From Alisma plantago-aquatica (taxonomy: Eukaryota > Streptophyta > Magnoliopsida > Alismatales > Alismataceae), in NCBI GenBank assembly GCA_963693085.1, contig OY856409.1:662003591-662067590 (forward strand): a stretch of DNA of 64,000 bases, written 5' to 3'. Shown here piece after piece: positions 23,545 through 35,328 of the stretch. Under the pieces are notes generated by a model, which worked only from the letters and a program-made list of their open reading frames with translations, did not search any database and was not told where the DNA came from. The position numbers and the translations under genes are program-made. Numbering within the stretch: the first letter of the stretch is position 1; each line of letters starts with the position of its first letter.

Positions 23545-24529
23545 AATTTTGGGCTGAAATTGAGACCGATCAGGATTTTGACCAAACAATGTCTCTTTAA
23601 TATCGAGATTTAGCGTCTCTTCAATAGCGAGATTGTCTTGGAAATTTTTATTTTTTTTCTCTACTTTAAGACAATTCGAAAATGCTATTAGATATTGAAA
23701 GAATTGTTGTGATGTACATAATCAATGGCAAATTTCTTAGTGTGTCATAGTAAATTATATAATACAAATTCTTTGTGTAGTATTGTGTTATGTTACTATT
23801 GTAGAAATTATAAAACTTATAATCACTAAGTTTGATTATTTATTACATCAAAAAGTAGCCATTCATTGTGATTACATTATGTTGTTAACCGAATTATCCT
23901 AGAAAATAGTGTGTATTCAACAACTAAATTTTGTCACACTACTTGTTGATTACAAAGTTCATTCCATGATAAAATTACCACTTAAGGTATGGGTTACCAA
24001 TATGTTGTATTTTATGGATACAATTACTTAATAACATTAGACAAAGTTGACTTAAAATAGAAATTAATAGTGGAATGCCAATCATAAGAATATCACATCA
24101 TTCAACACAAAGTTTTGATGGATCACATATGTTATATGCAAATAATAACACATTTTAGATCAACAATTACACAGAGTTGATATGTAATGGTGAATCCATA
24201 ATATAGTATAGGTCATGTAAGTTCTTGACTTTCTCATTAAGTACAATGTATTCTATTTAGTATGACTATTATAGCTCTTCGTCATAGTAGTTCATTTTAC
24301 CAATGTTGCTAAGATTCATTGTTTGACACCAAACAACAAGATCTTCATCATTTAACAACTTAATTTTGAATTTGAAAGATTATTACCATTGAAGAAGTAT
24401 CCTTTTCCATTGGAAATACATGCATAGACTGTTTCCCTAGAAAATAATACGTGTGTTACATCTTGATTAATAGATGGATGTACATTATTGTGATACTTCT
24501 ATGTTTTAATAGTTGATCTGGGCATATGT

Positions 24530-25262
24530 TGTGACGCCCCAACATACCAAAAATGAGATAAACTTAAAACCAAAAGTGAAATTAGAACTAAGCATGTGAA
24601 TTACCAAAAACACAAGAAATTAAAACTGATTTAGTAAAAGCGACATAAGCAAAACTTATCACATATAAGTCCATAAGCATGTCACATGCATTGCACATCA
24701 TATCACAAGGTGCTTACATCATCATACACTATCATTCTTGTGGTCCATCTATTACATGAGGTACATGTTCCACATATATATGTATACACATGCCATATCT
24801 TACATACATGGCTCACAAGCCCAAAACCTTGCATTGATAACGTATCTACAAACACATTGAGAACAACTCCAAAGACCTGAGTGTACAGAGATGACATCTA
24901 GGACTCTATCACCAAGAGACTAGAAACACATCCAACCATATCAGCTACTGCTCTTATTGCTGCTCTTGCTCAGCTTCACGACCTCTACCTCTTCGTGTAC
25001 GACCACCTAAAAGATGTGGTAACCCTTGGGGTGAGACCAAACATACCACTGAGAGATATAACTCTCTGGTGATTCTATTAAAGAACAGATAACTAAGCAT
25101 GTAGATAAAATACTTAGCAGGTTGAGAAAATTCTACTAAATGATGTGTATCTAACATATAAAGTAGATTAAGCAAAATGAGGTAGTTACCATTGAGTAGT
25201 AGAACAATTACATCTATAAAAAGGAATATGAAGAACATGTATAATAATTGATTTCTCTTACC
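24530..25262 (-). repeat. Truncated 3' LTR of element E
   Basis: Starts TGTGACGCCCC on the plus strand. It shares with C LTRs the CTGAGTGTACAGAGATGACA block and the GAGAGATATAACTCTC box (25051-25066) in the same order and orientation. C LTRs run over 5 kb; here only about 0.7 kb remains before pol-like sequence, so most of the LTR, the PPT and integrase are deleted. The exact junction is between about 25260 and 25400. Candidate TSD TATGT (24525-24529) cannot be checked because the other end is outside the window. Confidence 0.65.
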
Positions 25263-26801
25263 GCCTTATAGTTCAAGAAATTAGTACAAAGATAAGGCAA
25301 AGGGTTCAACCAATGTTATTCGCATTTGACCTTAAGCAAACTATACTACGCGCCTATATTACATCTTTAATTATTGCCCTGAGGATTTGAGTCATACCAC
25401 CCAAATCCAACCAACCACTACTCTCCCATCCTCTGCCTCGTGAAAACCATCACACTTCTCACTGACCAACTCTGATCATATCTATTGTATCACATTATCA
25501 TTCTAATGTGCCTCTTGGATCTGTTGCCTCAATGTAGGCGTCACCTACAACTATGACAACAAACCTGCTAGCATAGACACCTCTAGCTTCACGTTCATTT
25601 AATGCAAGGAGACCAACATGGTTCTCTTATGGTACACCAAGGAACACAATTGAGCTTTCTCCATAGATGACAAAGAGGACTTCCTACTTAGCGCATCTAC
25701 CACGACATTCACCTTTCCTGGATGGTAATCAATGGTGCAGTCATAATATTTGATTAACTCCATCCAGCATCATTGCCTCATATTCAACTCATGATGCAAA
25801 CTTTAGGTTCTTATGATCAGTGAAGATCTGACACTTGTCACCATATAGGTAATGTCTCTAGATTTTCAAGGCACGAACTATGACAACTAACTCCAGATCA
25901 TGGGTTGGGTAGTTCTCCTCATTCTTCTTCAACTGTCATGATGCAAAAGACATCACATTATTATCTTGCATCAACACTCAACCCAATCCATTCCTCGATG
26001 CATCACAAAAGACTATGTATCCTTTGCCTTGCTCTGACAAAACTAGTACTAGGGCACTAGTCAATTTCTCCTTCAACAATTGAAAGGCATGTTGACATTT
26101 GTCATCCTAGACAAAGAGTACATCCTTCCTCATCAACTGTGTTTGGGGTAACTCCACTGAGTTGAAGTTCTTAATGAACCTCCTGTACTAGCCTGCTAAA
26201 CCCAAAAAACTGCACACTTTTATCGGCTTCTTCGGTTGTTCCCACTCTAGAATAGATTCAACCTTCTTGGGGTCCACACGAACTCCTTCAGTGGTAATCA
26301 CGTGTCCTAGGAACGACACCTCTTTCAGCCAAAACTCACACTTGCTGAACTTGGCGTACAACTGATGTTGTCTCATCACGGTCAACGCCTTACGAAAATG
26401 TTGTTCATGCCGATGACTATCTCTAGAGTATATCAAGATATCATCTATGAACACCACCATGAATTGACCAAAAATGCCAAAAACACCTTGTTCCTCAAGT
26501 CCATGAACGTTATCGGTGCATTGGTTATCCCAAGCGGCATAACTACAAAATCATAATGACCATACCTCATCTTAAAAGCTGACTTTGGTATGTCATCCGC
26601 CTTGATCCGCAACTGGTGATAACCCGATCTCAGGTCTATCTCGGAAAACACTATAGCACCTCACAACTGGTCAAACAAACCATCAATCTGTGGAAAGGGG
26701 TACTTGTTTTTTATTATCACCTTTTTCAACTATCTATAATCTATACACAACCTCACAGATTCATCTTTCTTCTTTACAAACAACATGGGAGCACCCCATG
26801 G
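25263..26801 (-). pseudogene. Ty3/gypsy pol of element E: RT core, RNase H, pre-integrase linker (broken)
   Basis: Minus strand. From 26801 down: [66 protein letters not shown] with the FIDD catalytic motif (26.4 kb); [16 protein letters not shown]. RNase H follows (about 26.1-25.65 kb): FCDAS, NYPTHDLELV, TDHKNLKFAS, then YHPGKVNVVVDALSRK. The linker before integrase can be followed to about 25.4 kb; integrase itself is absent. Many stops and frameshifts. The RT block order and iMet PBS in relatives suggest a Tekay/Del-like chromovirus; without integrase, a chromodomain cannot be tested. The N-terminal RT resumes at 62477 beyond LTR D. Confidence 0.92.
26797..26801. repeat. Target-site duplication CATGG, left copy (LTR D)
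   Basis: Repeated at 62472-62476. Joining the two flanks restores the RT phrase ...SPWGAPM..., which verifies the insertion site independently. Confidence 0.92.
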
Positions 26802-27954
26802 TGTAATGCCCCTAAACTTGCTTAATTATTTGAATAAGCTTAATTATCATAATTGAATTTTTATAACCCTAATATAACCTTTTTATGTTTTTTTAATTCA
26901 TAATATAAGCTTAAGTTTCAAATTTGCTCCAATTTGGACACTGTTTGAGCAAGTTATGCAATTTTATGCACATTTTGGACTTTTCTACAATTTACCCAAT
27001 TGAGAGGTTTTCTTTGCAATTTATCACTTGCATCATGTTCCTTGCATATTCTCTCATCATTCTTGAGCTTGTTGAGCCATGGGTCACCTATTTAATCCTT
27101 GATTTGAAGGTGTTTTCTCCAAGGGTATTTTAGGGTTTACCTCTTCATGGATGAGCTACCTTTAGTAGCTATCAACTAATGAATTATTTGTTTTGCTTGG
27201 AAATTCAAGAAATGAGGGATAAGCATGTCTCTATGGATTGTGGGGGAGCTGCTTGTGTGTGTTCTTGTATATTCTTAATAGTTTAAGGCCATGGACACTT
27301 AGAAAGATACTAGAACTTCAACTTTTTCTTTTTCTTTATCTGAAAGTTTCATATACTTATCCCTAAGCACCAAAATGAGCCATTTGCTCTCCACCACTTC
27401 CTCCTTATATGAACCTCATTCTCCCTCTGTTCTGCTGCGAATTTCCTATCCAAGAAAGAAGAAAGAGGGGATCTTTTTGGAAAAAGAATCTAGGGTTGCA
27501 ATTGACTTCCTCTTAGGGTTTAAAAGGCTTCCTTCTCGTAATCTTAACCTAAAAGAATAAGAATCCCCTTCTTTCCTCCGTTTATTTCTTTTTTATCCTT
27601 CCTCCTACCTTTCTCTAGGATGGAACCTTGCTTTTCCATGGTATAAATTTCTCTAAATCTCTAAAACCCTACATTTCTTGCCCCTTATGCTTAGGGTTTG
27701 CTCATTGGTGAAGAAAGGTGCTAGATGGACGAGTTCACAACTTATACTTGAATTTTCTACCCTACCTGCTCAAGTTTTTTTCTGTTTGGGATTTCATATT
27801 CTCATTAGAGGCAAGTTTTATAACTTGCTCCATGATTATTGCTTACCATAAGCTTGCTAGCTCATGTTCTTGCTTTTAAATGATGACCCATGCACTAAAA
27901 AGCTATGCTTGACTTTGATTTCGATTTTTATAATGTTCCCTATTCTGATTTCAG

Positions 27955-28850
27955 TTCTAGATGAACCTGTTATCATGTGTAAATTATTAATAAGGTATAA
28001 TATGACTTGGATCAGGTTTGTTTGACAACCTATGGTGCTAAGCACCTATCAACCAATGGTCAGTTTTAGGGTTTTAAGCTGATTTCTTCTATAAACACAT
28101 GACCCATCGGTGGTACCATTGCAACAAATGATGGTGTTGTCTTCATGAAAACTGATTATGGTGACCAAGGGTGTCAACTGACGTTCACCTCTTAGGTAAG
28201 GTTTTGGCCTAATTATAATCTTAATGATCAACAACTAAGTACCCTAATGATGCTATCAATCAATGGTGATATTAGTTTGATATTTGATGTTGATTAATGA
28301 ATATAGTGTTGATCTAACAACCTATGGTGACTTAATGGTCACTAATGATGGTGGATCAGGTCTCCAAAACCTATGGTGAGTTAATCATATAGTTGTAGCA
28401 TCAATTAAGTGTTAGACCAATGGTTTCTTAGGTCATTTGATGCAATGGTCGGACCTATACTGCAATTGCTGGTTTTAACATATGAACTGGACCCAATGGT
28501 CAAGATCTAATATTTATTCCTCCAATAAAGTGGAATGATGGCTAATATAATATGTTGGTCCTAACAATGTGATTTAGATGGTTTGCTTTATATGATCAAC
28601 TTAAGGAGCTTACTTGTTGACAATGGATGGCTTGTTTTAAATGAACAGTCGAATGTGGGTTTTATCCTACTCTCAATAGAACCCTTATTGTTGTTAACCA
28701 AAGGAAGTCTAGGGTTAAATGGTGACTTTTATAGATCAAAACTCAATAACATTATAGATGATTCATTCAAGGTGTTTACTTATGTAAACAACCAATGTTC
28801 TTACCTCTTAAACATCCAATGGTTTTGGGTGACATAGTGATATGGAGATA
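27955..28850 (+). repeat. Dispersed ACCAATGGT / ACCTATGGT motif field in LTR D
   Basis: Repeated short inverted-repeat motifs: ACCTATGGT at 28028-28036, ACCAATGGT at 28052-28060 and 28416-28424, and related forms to about 28820. It lies in the slot where A has CCCGATATGGG and C has AAACGGT palindromes. Confidence 0.6.
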
Positions 28851-29383
28851 TGGGTTGAAAGATGATGAAAGAAATGGAGGGTTACCCTTAATAAGGTAGT
28901 CTTACCTATTCACTCATATGATCAATAGAAGGGATGATAATCATATTGTGTTGATATGTAACCCTAATGAGGTATAGCTTGTTATACCTATCTTTAATAT
29001 AACTAAATGACGATAATTAAGTATGAATAGTCCTTGAATGACTAATACAATCATGGAGTACTTGGTTACTATTGTTGAAACCCTAATATGCTATAACCCG
29101 ATGGTTACACCTTGATTTATGTGTGAATTCATACTTGAGAATGGTATGAAATGTGATGGTGATGCTTCACCTTATGCATCCATGATCCAATGGGGATGCC
29201 ATGAGTTAGGGTTTGGGTATAAGTGCTGATTCGTAACATTAATATGATTTATCTTGTTTAACCTAACTCTAATGCAAATAGATAAATATGAGTATTCATG
29301 TCTAATATTTTTATATGATGGAATGATGGTGGAATAACCTCCTTAATATGATCATAACCTTAATATGTTAATTGGTGGTTATC

Positions 29384-29388
29384 ATAGC
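29384..29388. repeat. Target-site duplication ATAGC, left copy (array B)
   Basis: Same five bases at 60410-60414 at the far end of the 31-kb array. Confidence 0.88.
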
Positions 29389-29868
29389 TGTAACATACCG
29401 AATTCTGGATTTTTTTAACCTTTTTGGTCCTCTTTTCCATCTTTTTCTTTCATTTATATCCTCTTTGACATTTCTGTTTAATTTGTGGAGAATATGATGG
29501 TTTAATGAACATTTGTTCACCTTTTATTCCAATATTTGGGTTTTATGCACAAATACCTCAGTGAAAGCTTAATAATGGGTTTAATATGTAAAATGTCCAA
29601 TTAAGTGATAAAAAGACTAAATAAATTCGTCCTAGAACTTTCTAGTGTTTTTTTAGAATATGAAAAAGAAAATAAATCCCAAAATATATATAAAGGAGAT
29701 GATAAATGTAATAATTGGAGATATTATGGAATATATTAGATAAAAGAGGATAATGAGGAATATGTTGTTTAAAAAAAATCATAAATAGATAGCCACGAGA
29801 TAATTTGATAACAAAATTCGTTTTCTTGACTTAAAAGATACTTAATGGCCAAGTATCATCTAATTTGG

Positions 29869-29870
<2 letters not shown>

Positions 29871-29936
<66 letters not shown>
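29871..29936. repeat. (TA)n microsatellite in B LTR1
   Basis: About 66 bp of TA. The same site in LTR2 (35297-35326) and LTR4 (57389-57416) has shorter runs; LTR3 lacks this part. Confidence 0.95.
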
Positions 29937-29938
<2 letters not shown>

Positions 29939-31070
29939 CCTTTATTACAAGATAATGGGAAATAAGCCAATAAGGTGAAATAAAATATCTAATATCCTGA
30001 AATTGGAAAAATAACTCCAAATTCGTAATCTATATATCAAATTTAGTCTATGTGTGAATTTGTATTTAATTTGGCCAATGTTTAATATTTTATTTTATTA
30101 AGGAGAGAGAAAATGACTTAAAGACCAAAAATATTAAATATATGTTGAAAAAAATTAATTGATGCCAAAATCGTGTTCCATATGTTTATTATTACTTATA
30201 GGCCAAGTTTTACATTTTTAGAAAGTTTCTAGATACCTCTAATAAATTAAAAGGATAAATAAGTGTTAAAATGTAAATGAATTAAATAAAATAATAAATG
30301 TCTTCAAAAAATAAAATGAAGATAAATTCGTGTTCTACATGTTAAAATAGACCTTTGGATTAATTTTTAATCAATTCAAAAAATATTTGTTGAGAAGATA
30401 AATTTAGGAGAGAGAAAGTATGCAAAACTTTCAACTCATTATTTAAAATAACAAGAAACTTCAACAAATGGAAATAATGATAAATTCGTATCCAACATAC
30501 TTAATAAGACTTATGGGTGAAGTTATATTATTTTTGGATAATCCTATAGTCATTAATGTATGAGGAAAGAGAAAATATGATTTGAATTATTTAACCTATT
30601 AAAAGTCCCCAAAAGGCAAAACTAATTCTATATTTGGATTCTACACGTCAAAATCAGTCAGGATGTCAATTTTGGTTAATTTTGGAGGTCGTTTGCACCC
30701 TCAAATAGGAAAAGAGAAAAAGTTAAATGATTAAATAAGAACTTTACTCATATTCGTATTTGGTAACCATATAAATGTCACGCAGATGGACCGTTGGATC
30801 TTAATCCAATGGCTCGTGGATCATCTCCTACCTTGAGTAGGAGACACACATGTGAACAGTATGACCACATAGTCTTGATATTCAAATCCAAATTTCTCAC
30901 TCTTCAGTTGATGGTTTCACACGATTCTTTTGCCTATGAGTTGCATTTATGATTCTGCATCTAAAGAGACCCTACTCATTTAGTTTCATATAGAATCAAG
31001 GAAATACCTCATTGCTTACTTCCCAAGCTTTTCGACCACCAACCTCCTCGCCACATCCCTTCCCCTCACC

Positions 31071-31079
31071 TATATATAA
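31071..31079 (+). promoter_or_regulatory. TATA box of B LTR1
   Basis: TATATATAA within CTCACC-TATATATAA-CCCC, strictly conserved in LTR2 (36459-36467), LTR3 (40065-40073) and LTR4 (58547-58555) while neighbouring bases vary. Good candidate for the core promoter, about 1.7 kb into the LTR, leaving about 1.7 kb of R-U5 leader. Confidence 0.65.
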
Positions 31080-32238
31080 CCCCACCATTAGCTTCGCCCT
31101 CGCTTTTTAAGCCCAATGCACCTCTTGATTTCTTGTTTCATTGATGTTGCGACCCTCGACGAGCTGCCGATGCTCCCTGGATTGCGGCGCCCTTATCTCC
31201 CTTGTCTCTTCATCTCCGCTAAAATCAAAGGTACCCCTGAATTCGTATTTCCTTGAGCTTTCTTTTGCATACCTTCGCACCGAGTTTCGTGTTGATTTGT
31301 GATTTCGCCCAAAAGTCTAAGCAAGCAGCAGCTTGCTATCGCCAGCCATGGCCTCGTGTGAGTGGGGAAGAAGCCCTCGTGTGTTTTTATGATTTTACCC
31401 CCTTCTCTAGCTCAGTTTCATGATGTGTCAATTTCTGATTGGTCCAACTTCTAAAAATCATATCTTTTGACTCACTTGTCTAAAAATAAATCTAAAATAT
31501 GATATGAACTCGAAAAAATCCCCTCTATCCATTAAAAATATTTTCAAATCTTGGTTTTGAGTTATCGAGTAGGTATTTTTGTGGATGATTCAATTAACTA
31601 AAAATCACAAAAAATGCATCTAAAAGTCTATATTTTCAAAATACATAATATTATATATCATTTTGATCAGAACACCCTAACTAAGACAATGATGATGTTT
31701 TTGAGACCTAAATCAGTGATTTGTAGAAAAAGTTAGTAACTTTAGGGGTTTTAAGCCTTTAATGAATATACATATATCTAATACATAAATATGATTATCA
31801 TATCAGGGAAAGTGGATCTGATCTCGTGTAAAAGTTATGAAAAGTGATTCTAGGATTCTAAAGAATAAGGTATGTGCTTAATACACTTCAGTTAGGAATT
31901 ATTTGTTCCTTAACCTATGCTTTCCATAATGAGGCTTATTTACACGTTGTATTCTTTTCTTTTGAATATATTGCTATACTTGCCTCATAATCATTTTGGA
32001 ATATTGTTCTTGGGTCTTGATACCCCTTTGCCATGTTCTATTTGGATGATTCTATTACTTGCCATTGTTTCTAGCATGTTAATTTTATTATACTAATTAA
32101 CTAGTGGAGTGGTACTTGTATGTACAACCACCCATAGTTGAGGAATGTGTTATTTCTCCCCCAGGGAACATGTTACTCTCCCCCACACAGAAAATGTGTG
32201 TAGGTGACTGGGAATGTCTTATTCTCCCCTCACCCTTT

Positions 32239-32266
32239 GGTTGAAGGTCTGGTAGGTGCCTCAACC
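32239..32266 (+). other. Hairpin 1 in B LTR1
   Basis: GGTTGAAGG/CCTCAACC with one bulged base, loop TCTGGTAGGTG. Copies: LTR2 37627-37654, LTR3 41234-41260, LTR4 59717-59744. Preceded by repeated GGGAATGT..ATTCTCCCC units. Confidence 0.55.
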
Positions 32267-32484
32267 CTACTTAGTTAAGGTAGTCAATATTAATCATACA
32301 TGCAATCCTTTTTGTGATATGTTGTTTATGGCAAGCATCTATTGAAAGCTTATTTTATATATATGGCCTCATTCTCTTGATTATCTTCATCTTACGATGA
32401 ACCCTAACCTATTTTACATATTTTGCCCATCTTGTTACATTAGAATAACTTTTTGACACATACTTTTATTTTCCTTCCCTCTTG

Positions 32485-32508
32485 CTGGGTGCTTTCCCAA
32501 CCACCCAG
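32485..32508 (+). other. Hairpin 2 in B LTR1
   Basis: Perfect CTGGGTG/CACCCAG stem, 10-nt loop with CTTTCCC. It is also intact in LTR2 and partly lost in LTR3. Confidence 0.5.
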
Positions 32509-32786
32509 ATGTGGAGCAAGGTGATGGATATGGCATGAAGATCTTAGCATTGACATGGACTAGCTGATGGATATGTTGCTTGGAGACAAAACTAGAGTAG
32601 TCTAGACTTCCCTCTATCTAGATCCTAGTTGTGTATGATGATGTAATCCTAAAAGGGAGATTTTGATGTATTTTGTACACTCTTTTACGAAATTGAATAA
32701 AGTCAGAATTTTTTTTATTCCACTACTTTCCAATGTGTTTTGTTTACCATATTCTAGTAAGGAGGTGATATCGCCTCTTTACAACA

Positions 32787-32798
32787 TGGTATCAGAGC
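32787..32798 (+). other. Primer-binding site of B int1 (iMet tRNA)
   Basis: TGGTATCAGAGC three bases after the LTR end. Identical at 38179-38190 (int2); int3 has TGGTATCAGTGC (54886-54897), one mismatch. Confidence 0.93.
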
Positions 32799-33034
32799 CC
32801 ATGGTAGTCGAAAATCTGGCTATTTCAGTTGTCTCCCTAATTAGAACCCTAGACTTGCATAGTTTCCTTTAAGTGACCTGCTTGCCCTAGATTTGATCTA
32901 TGCTGATGATAGGTTGATATAGGAACCTATAGTTTCAACTTAGAGTCTTGATGAATAAAACTCTAATATGCTCATAATTAAAAATATGCATAACTTAATG
33001 TTGTTTAGGTTTGCCTTTAGGCAACTATTAGGGC

Positions 33035-33238
33035 ATGAAGTTGAAGCAAAGGTGTCTAAAAAGGATCAGGGTTTCAGGGGCTGGCAATATTTTCCTCTGT
33101 GTCACTAGCTTGGTTTATGAGGACTCTCGTGCCCATATGATATCGGCCTGGCCTGAGCTAATACAAATTGCCCAAAATAGTTTTCTTTTAGGCAATAATG
33201 ACCTTAGATTCTATGATGTATATCTTTGGAAACCCTAA
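33035..33238 (+). other. Conserved segment of B/G internal domains
   Basis: Open for 67 codons from an ATG here and in int2 (38427-38630); int3 (55134-55328) is open for 64. The related G segment is frame-disrupted. It may be a conserved RNA or replication element rather than a protein gene. No domain, signal peptide or membrane segment is evident. Confidence 0.4.
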
Positions 33239-33451
33239 GTTGATTTGTTTGAGGATAGATACCAAGATAGTTTCCTTATGTCCCTTAGGACCACATGCTT
33301 CGATAAGTTTATCCCTAGAACCTATACCTTAGAGTTTGGGTGTTTGGGAAGATATCAGAGTGTGTAGTGGAAGCATGATGGATCTTGAGTATGGTTTAGT
33401 TAGAATCATCCTTTAACCCTAATGTAGTTTGGCTTGATGGGTCAAACCCTT

Positions 33452-33527
33452 TAAGGGGTGGAGTATGGTTAGTTGATGATGTTTGCATGGTTAGATTTCA
33501 TGGATGAAATCCTCTTTAGGGGGATGG
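33452..33527 (+). other. Internal PPT-like duplicates in B
   Basis: TAAGGGGTGGAG (33452-33463), then GATGAAATCCTCTTTAGGGG leading into GGATGG (to 33527), echoing the terminal GACGAAATCCTCTTTAAGGG block near 34785-34809. The same pair occurs in int2 and int3, and in reverse in G (6985-7100). It could be a central polypurine tract or a scar of an earlier LTR boundary. Confidence 0.5.
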
Positions 33528-33940
33528 AACCCTATAACATCTTCAAGTTTATCTAATCAATCTTTAGAAACCCTAACCCCATGTATAGGAGGTCAGTATG
33601 CTTGGATCTTTGGTCATGACCAAATATAGTTATAACCTAACATTCTTGTTTACATATTAATGAACATGTAATGGTCATCTAAGGAATAACTCATATGCTT
33701 GAACCTTAATAAATATCCAATGCACATAATAAGGATATCAATGCTAATTTCCAATATGTAAGAGGTTGATCATGTCATAAACCTATAAACCCTAATGATA
33801 TGATGAGAATGATAATTGTAACTTAATGCATGCTAAGGACGAATCAGTGAAATAAAATGGTATGTTGACCTTAATGCCTTTCATGATACATTAATGATGT
33901 TAAGTGCCATAATCAGTTAACCTACATTGATACACATAAA

Positions 33941-33990
<50 letters not shown>

Positions 33991-34798
33991 ATTTAATCAC
34001 ATATTGATCAAATCATGTATATGAAGTACATGTTACCTTACTATCTAATACACACGTGATTAGTCACCTAATGCGAATCAATTCATTAATATGTAATATG
34101 TCTCACCTTGATCATTAAAATGCATGTAATGGTTTCAATGTGAATATGAAGTCTTTGGATTCACATAAATGTGCAAAATGTGTGATATAAATGAATAATG
34201 ATTAAGGGTGACATTAATATAAGTAATAAAGATAATGTGATGATGAGATCATGTTTAATATAAATATATGTAATTGATGTGACATAATTTGGATTAATTG
34301 TAGACGTAATAACAAATTGAATAAAATGTCCTATAACATGCAAGATAATTTGTTATAATTAATAAAATGACCATATGAGGATAATGAAGTGTAAATCCAA
34401 ATTAATAATGATCAAATATATTGAGATAATTGAGTAACCTCTATTTGTGCATAATAATGAAATATAACCCTTTTGGCAATAAAGTGAATATAGCATGACA
34501 TAATTAATATAATGTTGATAATGTGATATCATAAAGAGTATAATGTTAATGAGCCAAAAATGTAAATAATGTTAAATCTCCTAAAAAGAATATCTTAATA
34601 ATTAAACCCTAGGTGGTCCTTGAGAACCTGACCTAGGAGAAGTTGCTTGTGAAGTTTCTGAACTCTCAAGTTAAGTAGTTGATGTATAAGTTTTGGTGAA
34701 AGTTTTATGGTTGGAGGAACAACCTGATGTTTAGTGATGAGAGGTTGCACACTCACCCTTCCCTAATTGCTAGTGATTTCGGGGACGAAATCCTCTTT

Positions 34799-34809
34799 AA
34801 GGGGTGGAG
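34799..34809 (+). other. Polypurine tract of B int1
   Basis: AAGGGGTGGAG four bases before LTR2. The equivalent in int3 is at about 56895-56905. Confidence 0.85.
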
Positions 34810-34812
34810 TGT

Positions 34813-35292
34813 TGTAACATACCGAATTCTGGACTTTTTTACCTTTTTGGTCCTATTTTCCATCTTTTCCTTTCATTTATATCCTCTTTGACCTTTCTAT
34901 TTAATTTGTGGAGAATATGATGGTTTAATGAACATTTGTTCACCTTTTATTCCAATATTTGGGTTTTGTGCACAAATACCTCAGTGAAAGCTTAATAATG
35001 GGTTTAATATGTAAAATGTCCAATTAAGTGATAAAAAGAATAAATAAATTCGTCCTAGAACTTTCTAGTGTTTTTTTAAAAATATAAAAAAGAAAATAAA
35101 TCCCAAAATATATATAAAGGAGATGATAAATGTAATAATTGGAGATAATATGAAATATATTGGATAAAAGAGGATAATGAGGAATATGATGTTTAAAAAA
35201 AATCATAAATAGAAAGCCACGAGATAATTTGATAACAAAATTCGTTTTCTTGACTTAAAAGATACTTAATGGCCAAGTATCATCTAATTTGG

Positions 35293-35328
<36 letters not shown>

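Larger units (their letters stand above)
22451..24529. other. Unassigned AT-rich interval
   Basis: No gene, RNA or LTR structure recognised. The left part (22.5-22.95 kb) is pyrimidine-rich and could be the LINE 5'UTR read in reverse. The remainder is AT-rich and featureless apart from a MITE-like inverted repeat at 23451-23544. It ends at the LTR of element E. Confidence 0.6.
26802..29388 (+). mobile_element. Solo LTR D, left segment
   Basis: Starts TGTAATGCCCC inside the RT of element E. It resembles LTR F over 26870-27140 and LTR A in layout. Interrupted at 29388 by array B, resuming at 60415. Combined length is about 4.6 kb. No internal domain is attached. Open frames here are short and unconvincing. 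Confidence 0.85.
29389..32783 (+). repeat. B LTR1
   Basis: 3.4-kb LTR starting TGTAACATACCGAATTC and ending CGCCTCTTTACA. TATA box at 31071-31079; hairpins near the 3' end. The AT-rich first ~1.4 kb contains a TA microsatellite (29871-29936). It shares diagnostic variants with LTR2 from about 0.9 kb onward. Confidence 0.92.
32784..34812 (+). other. Internal domain int1 of array B (non-coding)
   Basis: PBS TGGTATCAGAGC at 32787-32798, PPT AAGGGGTGGAG at 34799-34809. A 67-codon frame at 33035-33238 recurs in int2 and int3 and its DNA is recognisable in G, but G has an indel there; it resembles no protein I know. Two extra PPT-like blocks lie at 33452-33463 and 33515-33527, and a TA microsatellite at about 33944-33988. 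From 34000 the region is very AT-rich and empty. Confidence 0.8.

Noticed and set aside
31141..31260. Small host exon with splice donor in the GC-richer part of the B LTR
   Set aside because: The same segment recurs in all four B LTRs just downstream of the TATA box, so it is LTR leader, not a host gene.
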